Assembly: GCA_023390675.1 (NCBI GenBank)
Contig: JAEWCK010000401.1
Span: 1-5,187, forward strand
Length of the DNA: 5,187 nt
Direction of reading: 5' to 3'
Origin: Pseudomonadota bacterium
Lineage (GTDB): Bacteria > Pseudomonadota > Alphaproteobacteria > Sphingomonadales > Sphingomonadaceae
Below the pieces are notes generated by a model. That model had not been told where the DNA came from. It was given only the letters and a program-made list of their open reading frames with translations, and did no database searches. The position numbers and the translations under genes are program-made. This document shows positions 1 through 5,187 of the stretch, in pieces; positions within the stretch are counted from its first letter, which is position 1, and every line of letters starts with the position of its first letter.

Positions 1-1761
1 CCCCAGCTCTCGCCCGATGGCGCGCGCGTCGTCGCGCGCATGGCCGTCGCCGGCATAGCGCGGCTGGTGCTGCTCGATGCGGCGCATGCCGCCGCGCCCC
101 AGCCGGTGACGCTGCCCGACGGCGAGCGGCTCGAATGGTATTGCTGGCTCGATGGCGCCCGTCTGCTCACCAGCCTGATCCGCGACGGCGACGCACCGGT
201 CACGCGCCTCGTCGTGCTCGATGTCGCGCGCGGCACCCAGACCCAGCTCGGCGACGTCCGCGCCGCGGGGATGGGCGACCAGGTGCTCCATGTCGATCGC
301 GCGCGGGGCTTCCTGCTGCTCGAAAGCCATGCGCCGGGGGCGGACACGCCCGCAGTCTATCGCGTCGATCTCGCCACCGGCGCACGCAGCGAAGTCGTCC
401 GCGCCGAGGCGTTTGTGCACGACTGGGTCGCCGACAGCGCGGGCGTGGTCCGCGCCGGAATGGGCGTTCGCGGCGACCGTTCGTGGTTGCTCTATCGCCG
501 CAGCGAGGGCGACCGCTTCAGCCGATCGAGCAAGGGCGCCGGCGACGTGGATTCGGGGATCGAGCAATTCTTCCCGGTCCAAGGCAGCGACAAGGGCTTC
601 GCGCTGGCCGAGACGCCGCACGGCCGCACCGGCCTCTATGCCTATGATTTCCGCAAGAGCCGCCTCGGCGCATTGCTCTACGAAAACCCGAACGCCGACG
701 TCGACGATTTCGAGGCGAGCCCCGAAGGGCGGCTGCTCGGCGTCGCCTGGTCGGGCGCGCGCGACGAGATGCTGTGGTTCGATTCCGATCGGGCCCGCCG
801 CCAGGCCGCGATCGACGCCGCGCTACCCGGCCGGGTCAATCGCGTCGCCTCGGCAAGCGCGGACGGCGCGCGGCTGCTCGTGCTCAGCCGCTCGGCGAGC
901 GATCCCGGGGCGTGGTACGTATTCGCGCAGGGCCGCGCGACCGAGCTGGCGCCGATCAATCCGGCGCTGGCGGGCAAGCGCATGGCCGAGGTTCGCCCGA
1001 TCAGCTACCGCGCCCGCGACGGGCTTGTGATCCCGGGCTATCTCACGCTTCCGGCGGGGCGCGACCCGCACCGGCTGCCGCTGATCGTGATGCCGCATGG
1101 TGGTCCCTTCGCGCGTGACGAATGGGATTACGATCCCTGGGTCCAGTATCTGGCGGCGCAGGGATATGCGGTGCTCCAGCCCAATTTCCGCGGTTCGACC
1201 GGCTATGGTCGCGAATTCCTCGATCGCGGCGACGGCGAATGGGGCCGCGGCATGCAGGACGATGCCGATGACGGCGTGAAGTGGCTCGCCGCGCAGGGAA
1301 CGATCGATTCGAAGCGCGTGTGCATCATGGGCGCATCCTATGGCGGCTATGCCGCGATGTGGGCGGCGGCGCGCGACACCGGCCTCTATCGCTGCGCGAT
1401 CGCCTTTGCCGGCATCTCGGATGTCAGGGCGCAGCTCGATTACGACCACAAGACCTTCGAGGAGCGCGACTTCCGCGCCTGGCGGCATCGCATCCAGGGC
1501 AAGGCGCCTTCGCTCGAATCGCTTTCGCCGATGACCTATGTCGGCGGCCTCACGATGCCTATCCTGATCGCGCATGGTTCTGCGGACGAGACCGTCCCGC
1601 CCGACCAGTCGATCCGGCTGCACGAGGCGCTGACCCGGCTCGGGCGCGCGCACGACTACGTCGCCTATGAAGGCGAGGGGCACAGCCTCGACGATCCCGG
1701 CCACTCGGCGGATTTCCTCAACCGCGTCGGCCGCTTCCTCGCGCAGCACAACCCCGGCTAG
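1..1761 (+). CDS. S9-family (prolyl oligopeptidase-type) serine peptidase, 5'-truncated by the window edge
   Basis: Serine hydrolase predicted to cleave short peptides; the C-terminal 586 codons are present. Numbering from the first codon in the window, the N-terminal part looks like a beta-propeller, with WD/PD40-like blades such as LSPDGARVV (near the start), EASPEGRLLGVAW and SADGARLLVLS. An alpha/beta-hydrolase domain follows from about residue 340. It shows HGGP (366-369), NFRGSTGYG (395-403), the nucleophile elbow GASYGGY with Ser446, Asp529 in HGSADETVP and His561 in GEGHSL, so the catalytic triad is complete. An ATG at 40 is in frame, but the codons before it (PQLSPDG) already read as a propeller blade, so that ATG is internal and the true start, probably with a signal peptide, lies upstream. 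The stop is TAG at 1759-1761, only 8 nt before a putative promoter for rimP; I see no intrinsic terminator between them. The family is certain; substrate and exact subfamily (acylaminoacyl- or dipeptidyl-peptidase-like) are not. Confidence 0.93.
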   Translation, partial: PQLSPDGARVVARMAVAGIARLVLLDAAHAAAPQPVTLPDGERLEWYCWLDGARLLTSLIRDGDAPVTRLVVLDVARGTQTQLGDVRAAGMGDQVLHVDRARGFLLLESHAPGADTPAVYRVDLATGARSEVVRAEAFVHDWVADSAGVVRAGMGVRGDRSWLLYRRSEGDRFSRSSKGAGDVDSGIEQFFPVQGSDKGFALAETPHGRTGLYAYDFRKSRLGALLYENPNADVDDFEASPEGRLLGVAWSGARDEMLWFDSDRARRQAAIDAALPGRVNRVASASADGARLLVLSRSASDPGAWYVFAQGRATELAPINPALAGKRMAEVRPISYRARDGLVIPGYLTLPAGRDPHRLPLIVMPHGGPFARDEWDYDPWVQYLAAQGYAVLQPNFRGSTGYGREFLDRGDGEWGRGMQDDADDGVKWLAAQGTIDSKRVCIMGASYGGYAAMWAAARDTGLYRCAIAFAGISDVRAQLDYDHKTFEERDFRAWRHRIQGKAPSLESLSPMTYVGGLTMPILIAHGSADETVPPDQSIRLHEALTRLGRAHDYVAYEGEGHSLDDPGHSADFLNRVGRFLAQHNPG

Positions 1762-1769
1762 CGAGGCAC

Positions 1770-1798
1770 TTGCGGGCCGCGCGGGTCCGGCGTATATC
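1770..1798 (+). promoter_or_regulatory. Putative sigma-70-type promoter for the rimP-nusA-ylxR-infB operon
   Basis: A -35-like TTGCGG (1770-1775) is separated by exactly 17 nt from a -10-like TATATC (1793-1798). The first three bases of the -35 and the first four of the -10 match the consensus, and the CTTG...TATAT pattern resembles housekeeping promoters of alphaproteobacteria. It lies in the only real gap between genes, just after the peptidase stop codon, and would start transcription near 1805, giving a leader of roughly 80 nt before rimP. This is inferred from sequence only; read-through from the peptidase gene is also possible. Confidence 0.42.
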
Positions 1799-1833
1799 GC
1801 CCTTGCTTTCTCGACATCGTCAAACATGCCGAG

Positions 1834-1881
1834 GTCGGGGCCCGCAGGGCTCCGGCGCTGAAGCTGCTTATCTTGCTGGAG
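1834..1881 (+). promoter_or_regulatory. rimP 5' leader: GC-rich hairpin with an alternative pairing to the Shine-Dalgarno
   Basis: Bases 1834-1843 pair with 1847-1856 across a GCA triloop: 10 pairs without a bulge, two of them G-U. No T-run follows, so this is not a standard intrinsic terminator. The 3' arm contains CTCCGGC (1850-1856), which can instead pair with GCTGGAG (1875-1881), the segment that includes the rimP Shine-Dalgarno (7 pairs, one G-U). The two structures exclude each other. The upstream hairpin should be the more stable, leaving the ribosome binding site free by default. The pairings are seen directly; any regulatory role is inference. Confidence 0.4.
1878..1881 (+). promoter_or_regulatory. 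Shine-Dalgarno deciding the rimP start
   Basis: GGAG at 1878-1881 lies 6 nt before the GTG at 1888. It falls inside the coding part if the longer TTG start at 1873 is used. Its spacing therefore favours GTG 1888 as the rimP start. Confidence 0.7.
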
Positions 1882-1887
1882 TGCCGA

Positions 1888-2442
1888 GTGGCGGACATCG
1901 CCGAACTGACCCGACTGATCGAACCCGAAGCCAAGGCGCTCGGGCTCGCTCTGGTGCGCGTCAAGATGTTCGGCGGCGAGAGCGATCCGACGCTCCAGGT
2001 AATGGCCGAGCGTCCCGACACGCGCCAGCTGACGATCGACGATTGCGCCGATCTGTCGCGCCGGATTTCGGACGCACTCGATGCGCTCGAAGGAACGGGG
2101 GCGGACCCGATCGAGCACGCCTATCGGCTCGAAGTCAGCTCCCCGGGGATCGACCGCCCGCTCACGCGCCTCCAGGACTTCGCGGACTGGAAGGGGCACG
2201 AGGCGCGGATCAACCTGACCGAAGCAACCGCCGACAATCGCAAGCAATTGACCGGCGACCTGGTCGGCGTGGAGGGCGAGAGCGTGACCATCCATGTGCG
2301 CAAGCACCGCGAAGTCACCGTGCCCTTCGCCCAGATCGCCGACGCCAAGCTCCTGATGACCGACCGGCTCATCGCCGCAACCGCGCCGCTTTCGATGGAA
2401 GGCGTCGACGAAGAAGAATTCGACACAGAGGAACAAGACTGA
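1888..2442 (+). CDS. rimP: Ribosome maturation factor RimP
   Basis: RimP (YhbC/DUF150 family) is a cytoplasmic factor needed for 30S subunit maturation. The product is 184 aa, longer than the roughly 150 aa of the E. coli protein because of a central loop and an acidic tail. The N-terminal domain covers about residues 1-92 and contains the family signature YRLEVSSPGIDRPL (79-92). An Sm-like beta-barrel domain follows at about 94-160 (DFADWKGHEARI..., TGDLVGVEGESVTI, VPFAQIADAKL). The tail from 170 is rich in Asp and Glu. I chose GTG 1888 because it gives the usual family N-terminus MADIAELTRLIEPEA and has GGAG 6 nt upstream; TTG 1873 would add five residues and is less likely. It is the first gene of the operon. 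Its TGA stop shares its final A with the ATG of nusA (TGATG), a typical coupling arrangement. A leader hairpin upstream may affect its translation. Confidence 0.95.
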   Translation: MADIAELTRLIEPEAKALGLALVRVKMFGGESDPTLQVMAERPDTRQLTIDDCADLSRRISDALDALEGTGADPIEHAYRLEVSSPGIDRPLTRLQDFADWKGHEARINLTEATADNRKQLTGDLVGVEGESVTIHVRKHREVTVPFAQIADAKLLMTDRLIAATAPLSMEGVDEEEFDTEEQD

Positions 2443-4067
2443 TGGCCACTGCCATTTCCGCCAACAAGGCCGAGCTGATCGCGATCGCCGATTCGGTCGC
2501 CAAGGAAAAGCTGATCGACAAGGCCATCGTCATCGAGGCGATGGAGGACGCGATCCAGCGCGCCGCCAAGAATCGTTATGGCGTCGAGAACGACATCCGC
2601 GCCAAGCTCGATCCGAACACCGGCGACCTCCGCCTGTGGCGCGTCGTCGAAGTGGTCGAGGCAGTCGACGACTATTTCAAGCAGATCGACCTGAAGGGCG
2701 CGCAGAAGCTCCAGAAGGACGCGGCGGTGGGCGACTTCATCGTCGATCCGCTGCCCCCGATCGAGTTCGGCCGCATCCAGGCGCAGGCCTCGAAGCAGAT
2801 CATCTTCCAGAAGGTCCGCGATGCCGAGCGCGAGCGCCAGTTCGAGGAATTCAAGGACCGGATGGGCGAGATCATCACCGGCGTGGTGAAGCGCGTCGAG
2901 TTCGGTCACGTCGTGGTCGATCTCGGCCGCGCGGAGGGCGTCATCCGCCGGGACCAGCAGATCCCGCGCGAAGTGGTTCGCGTCGGCGACCGCGTCCGCT
3001 CGATCATCCTCAACGTCCGCCGCGAGAACCGCGGCCCGCAGATCTTCCTCAGCCGCGCGCATCCCGACTTCATGAAGAAGCTGTTCGCGCAGGAAGTGCC
3101 CGAGATCTACGACGGCATCATCGAGATCAAGGCCGCCGCCCGCGATCCGGGCTCGCGCGCCAAGATCGGCGTCATCAGCCATGACAGCTCGATCGACCCG
3201 GTCGGCGCCTGCGTCGGCATGAAGGGCAGCCGCGTCCAGGCGGTCGTGCAGGAGATGCAGGGCGAGAAGATCGACATCATCCCCTGGTCGCCCGACACCG
3301 CGACCTTCGTCGTCAACGCGCTCCAGCCGGCCAATGTCAGCCGCGTGGTGATCGACGAGGAGGACGACCGTATCGAAGTCGTCGTCCCCGACGACCAGCT
3401 CAGCCTCGCGATCGGCCGCCGCGGCCAGAATGTCCGCCTCGCCAGCCAGCTTACTGCCAAGGCGATCGATATCCTCACCGAGACCGACGCGAGCGAGAAG
3501 CGCCAGGCCGAGTTCGTCCAGAACAGCGAGATGTTCCAGAACGAGCTCGACGTCGACGAGACGCTGGCGCAGCTGCTCGTCGCCGAGGGCTTCTCGAGCC
3601 TCGAGGAAGTCGCGTATGTCGAGCTCGACGAGATCGCCTCGATCGAGGGCTTCGACGAGGAACTCGGCCAGGAGCTGCAGAGCCGCGCCGCCGAGGCGCT
3701 CGAGCGCCGCGAGGAGGCCAATCGCCAGCTCCGCCGCGAGCTCGGCGTGTCCGACGACCTGACCACGATCCCCTATCTGACCGAAGCGATGCTCGTCACG
3801 CTCGGCAAGGCGGGGATCAAGACGCTCGACGATCTGGCGGACCTCGCCACCGACGAGCTCGTCCAGAAGAAGCGCCAGGAGCTGCGCCGCCGCAACGAGG
3901 ACGCGCCCAAGCGCGTCGAGGACAAGGGCGGGGTGCTCGCCGAGTACGGGCTCAGCGAAGAGCAGGGCAACGAGATCATCATGGCCGCGCGCGCGCACTG
4001 GTTCGCGGACGAAGAGGCGGCCCCGGCCGCGAGCGAGGAGGACGCAGTTGCGGAATCCGAGCAATGA
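2442..4067 (+). CDS. nusA: Transcription termination/antitermination factor NusA
   Basis: NusA binds RNA polymerase and nascent RNA and modulates pausing, termination and antitermination. The 541-aa product shows the full family layout: polymerase-binding N-terminal domain (about 8-130, with ERERQFEEFKDR at its end), S1 domain (about 138-205), KH1 (about 235-290, GMKG loop at 259-262) and KH2 (about 300-347, GRRG loop at 325-328 in AIGRRGQNVRLAS). Two helix-hairpin-helix-type C-terminal repeats follow (about 370-420, with VAEGFSSLEEVAYV, and about 442-485, with LTEAMLVTLGKAGIKTLDDLA). A last helical segment carries LAEYGLSEEQGNEIIMAARAHW (499-520), and the end is an acidic Ala/Glu tail. The frame is open further upstream because of GC bias, but ATG 2442 is clear: AGAGGAA (2427-2433) lies 8 nt before it and the family N-terminus (ISANKAELIAIAD) follows. 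It overlaps rimP by 1 nt and ylxR by 20 nt. Nothing is missing or broken. Confidence 0.98.
   Translation: MATAISANKAELIAIADSVAKEKLIDKAIVIEAMEDAIQRAAKNRYGVENDIRAKLDPNTGDLRLWRVVEVVEAVDDYFKQIDLKGAQKLQKDAAVGDFIVDPLPPIEFGRIQAQASKQIIFQKVRDAERERQFEEFKDRMGEIITGVVKRVEFGHVVVDLGRAEGVIRRDQQIPREVVRVGDRVRSIILNVRRENRGPQIFLSRAHPDFMKKLFAQEVPEIYDGIIEIKAAARDPGSRAKIGVISHDSSIDPVGACVGMKGSRVQAVVQEMQGEKIDIIPWSPDTATFVVNALQPANVSRVVIDEEDDRIEVVVPDDQLSLAIGRRGQNVRLASQLTAKAIDILTETDASEKRQAEFVQNSEMFQNELDVDETLAQLLVAEGFSSLEEVAYVELDEIASIEGFDEELGQELQSRAAEALERREEANRQLRRELGVSDDLTTIPYLTEAMLVTLGKAGIKTLDDLADLATDELVQKKRQELRRRNEDAPKRVEDKGGVLAEYGLSEEQGNEIIMAARAHWFADEEAAPAASEEDAVAESEQ
4035..4041 (+). promoter_or_regulatory. Strong Shine-Dalgarno supporting a TTG start for ylxR
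   Basis: GAGGAGG at 4035-4041, inside the 3' end of nusA, lies 6 nt before TTG 4048. This near-perfect anti-16S match, with no ATG or GTG available in that frame before the conserved RTCILSR motif, decides the ylxR start. The ATG at 4064 that overlaps the nusA stop is in another frame and meets a TAG after five codons. Confidence 0.75.
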
Positions 4068-4791
4068 TACGCGCCGGCTAGACACTGACGGTCCGGTTCG
4101 CACCTGCATCCTCTCGCGCGACGAAAGCCCGCGCGAGGGGCTGATCCGGCTCGCGCTCTCGCCCGAAGGCGACGTGCTCCCCGATGTCCGCGCCAAGGCT
4201 CCGGGCCGCGGCGCATGGATCGGGGTGACGCGCGCCGAGCTCGAAGCGGCAACGGGCAAGCTCAAGGGCGCGCTTTCGCGGGCGTTCAGGACCGGCGACA
4301 TCCGCATCCCCGACGATCTGAGCGCGCGCATCGCCGACCAGCTTCAGCGCGGCGCGCTCGATCGGCTCGGGCTCGAATTCAAGGCGGGCAACGTCGCGAT
4401 CGGCGGCGATCGCATCGCCGAGGCGGCGCGCGGCGGGCGGCTGCACCTGCTCCTCCACGCCGCCGACGCGGGCGCGGACGGGGCCGCGAAGCTCGCCCAG
4501 GCATGGCGCGTCGGTTCGGATCGCGAAGGCTCGGGGCTCAGGGGCTTAACATTGCCGGTCCCGCGCACCATATTGTCCTTGGCGCTGGGCCGCGAAAATG
4601 TGGTACATGCCGGCCTGACCGACGCCAAAGCGGCCGCCCGGGTGAGCGAAGCGCTCGACCGGTGGCTGCGCTTTATCGGCCCCGAACCGAACCCCCGCCC
4701 TTGCGAAACCGCTTCGCAAGGCGCATCGGCGCTTCCGCCGGACGCGCTGCACGACAAACGATACACTGAAGGACTTTGTAAGCCCGCATGA
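4048..4791 (+). CDS. ylxR: YlxR-family RNA-binding protein with C-terminal L7Ae-like domain (DUF448)
   Basis: A 247-aa predicted RNA-binding protein. The N-terminal YlxR/DUF448 domain (about residues 16-95) has RTCILSRDESPREGLIRLA (18-36) and the signature PGRGAWI (52-58). From about 100 to 210 comes an L7Ae/L30e-like domain: DRLGLEFKAGNVAIGGDRIAE, then the RLHLLLHAADAGADG strand-helix and the characteristic LSLALGRENVVHAGL (176-190). YlxR homologues sit between nusA and infB in many bacteria; in Bacillus the protein has been linked to RNase P RNA. The two-domain form is common in alphaproteobacteria. The start is a TTG, chosen for the strong Shine-Dalgarno 6 nt upstream and for the lack of ATG or GTG before the conserved motif. 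It overlaps nusA by 20 nt and infB by 4 nt (ATGA). The last ~37 residues are rich in Pro, Ala and Ser, look unconserved, and include a perfect DNA palindrome. Family confident; cellular role here inferred. Confidence 0.9.
   Translation: MRNPSNDTRRLDTDGPVRTCILSRDESPREGLIRLALSPEGDVLPDVRAKAPGRGAWIGVTRAELEAATGKLKGALSRAFRTGDIRIPDDLSARIADQLQRGALDRLGLEFKAGNVAIGGDRIAEAARGGRLHLLLHAADAGADGAAKLAQAWRVGSDREGSGLRGLTLPVPRTILSLALGRENVVHAGLTDAKAAARVSEALDRWLRFIGPEPNPRPCETASQGASALPPDALHDKRYTEGLCKPA
4699..4721. repeat. Perfect 9-bp inverted repeat inside the ylxR 3' end
   Basis: CCTTGCGAA (4699-4707) and TTCGCAAGG (4713-4721) are exact reverse complements around a 5-nt ACCGC loop. It lies in the part of ylxR that encodes the unconserved tail (residues about 218-225), after the L7Ae-like domain and about 66 nt before infB. 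No T-run follows, so it is not a standard terminator. It could be a dispersed REP-like palindrome captured in the reading frame or an mRNA processing or stability element; the sequence alone does not decide. Confidence 0.5.
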
Positions 4792-5187
4792 GCGACACCG
4801 AAAACGATAAGCCGAAACTGGGCATGCGCGCGCCGCTGGGGCTGAAGCGCACGGTCGAGACGGGCAAGGTGAAGCAGAGCTTCAGCCATGGCCGCTCGAA
4901 CACCGTGGTCGTGGAAGTGAAGCGCCGCCGGGTCCTGGGACCGCAGGGTCATGTCGTCGAGGAAGCCGCGCCCGCGCCGGCTCCCGCCCCGGCCTCTGCG
5001 CCGCGTCCGGCCGCCCCGGCTCCGCGCCCCTCCGCCCCTGCCGGCGAGACTGCGCAGGAGCGTCAGACGCGCATGCTCCGCGAAGCCGAGGAGCAGCGCC
5101 TCCAGGCCGCCGAGGAAGCGCGCCGCCGCGAGGAGCGCGAGCGCGCCGAGGCCGCCGAGGCCGAAGCCCGCCGCGCCGAGGAAAAGG
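4788..5187 (+). CDS. infB: Translation initiation factor IF-2, N-terminal part, truncated by the window edge
   Basis: IF-2 is the GTPase that brings formyl-Met-tRNA to the 30S subunit and promotes subunit joining. Only the first 133 codons are present; the GTPase core lies beyond the window. The frame is open from ATG 4788 to the last base. The diagnostic block QSFSHGRSNTVVVEVKRRR (residues 30-48) is the IF-2-associated N-terminal motif. An Ala-Pro linker follows (about 60-85), then a highly charged Ala/Glu/Arg segment (from about 87) expected to form a long helix or coiled coil, as in other proteobacterial IF-2 proteins. The start overlaps the ylxR stop as ATGA. The nearest Shine-Dalgarno-like GAAGGA (4768-4773) is 14 nt away, longer than ideal, so initiation probably depends on coupling to ylxR translation. 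A second in-frame ATG at 4824 has no better ribosome binding site and is less likely to be the start. Confidence 0.95.
   Translation, partial: MSDTENDKPKLGMRAPLGLKRTVETGKVKQSFSHGRSNTVVVEVKRRRVLGPQGHVVEEAAPAPAPAPASAPRPAAPAPRPSAPAGETAQERQTRMLREAEEQRLQAAEEARRREERERAEAAEAEARRAEEK

Noticed and set aside
1762..1800. Terminator for the peptidase gene
   Set aside because: The region is GC-rich with a short CCGCGCGG palindrome but has no stable stem followed by a T-run.
823..2436. 537-aa open frame on the - strand across the peptidase 3' half, the intergenic gap and rimP
   Set aside because: It has the same compositional cause, rich in Arg, Ala, Asp and Glu with no motif, and it runs through the putative promoter and leader.
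1770..2441. In-frame upstream extension of nusA to a TTG at 1770
   Set aside because: The 224 extra codons are the shadow of rimP in another frame and look like Arg/Ala/Pro-rich noise. The family N-terminus and a good Shine-Dalgarno place the start at 2442.
2121..4331. 736-aa open frame on the - strand opposite rimP, nusA and ylxR
   Set aside because: It mirrors strongly GC3-biased genes. The translation is low-complexity (Asp, Leu, Ala, Arg), has no recognisable domain, and crosses three well-supported genes. It is a compositional shadow.
4552..4609. AT-richer patch in ylxR with TTGCCG, TTGTCC and TTGGCG as -35-like sequences
   Set aside because: No pair with acceptable spacing gives a convincing -10, and the patch encodes the conserved LSLALGRENVVHAGL motif of the L7Ae-like domain, which explains its composition.
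4739..4767. Possible internal promoter for infB (-10-like TACACT at 4762-4767)
   Set aside because: The hexamer matches only four of six bases, and at 17 nt spacing the -35 position is CGGACG, which does not resemble TTGACA. The local AT-richness is mild.
5060..5187. Repetitive GCCGAGG-like DNA at the right edge as a tandem repeat
   Set aside because: It encodes the charged Ala/Glu/Arg segment usual for the IF-2 N-terminal region. The repetition follows from codon choice and has no regular unit length.

Overview
This window holds a core-genome segment from a GC-rich alphaproteobacterium, most likely a member of the Sphingomonadales. That placement rests on protein sequence style (RimP beginning MADIAELTRLIEPEA, an IF-2 N-terminus with QSFSHGRSNTVVVEVKRRR, and a YlxR protein fused to an L7Ae-like domain) and on the strong G/C bias at third codon positions. 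It is a recognition-based call, not a database result.

Layout, all on the + strand. Bases 1-1761 are the 3' part of a gene for an S9-family (prolyl oligopeptidase type) serine peptidase. The reading frame is already open at base 1, so the true start lies upstream of the window. Bases 1762-1887 are the only real intergenic gap (126 nt). It holds a plausible sigma-70-type promoter and a short leader with a strong hairpin just ahead of the next gene. Then follows the conserved translation/transcription operon: rimP (1888-2442), nusA (2442-4067), ylxR (4048-4791) and infB (from 4788, running off the right edge). The four genes overlap one another by 1, 20 and 4 nt, so they are almost certainly co-transcribed and probably translationally coupled.

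How they work together: RimP matures the 30S subunit. NusA travels with RNA polymerase and acts in pausing, termination and antitermination, including on rRNA operons. YlxR is a small RNA-binding protein conserved at this locus. IF-2 delivers initiator tRNA to the 30S subunit. The S9 peptidase has no evident functional link and is simply the upstream neighbour.

I found no mobile element, CRISPR array, tRNA, rRNA or unknown defence-like system. Most of the window is ordinary. The points worth a second look are the rimP leader, where the 3' arm of the hairpin can instead pair with the rimP Shine-Dalgarno sequence and an 11-codon upstream ORF spans the hairpin, and a perfect 9-bp palindrome embedded in the unconserved tail of ylxR.
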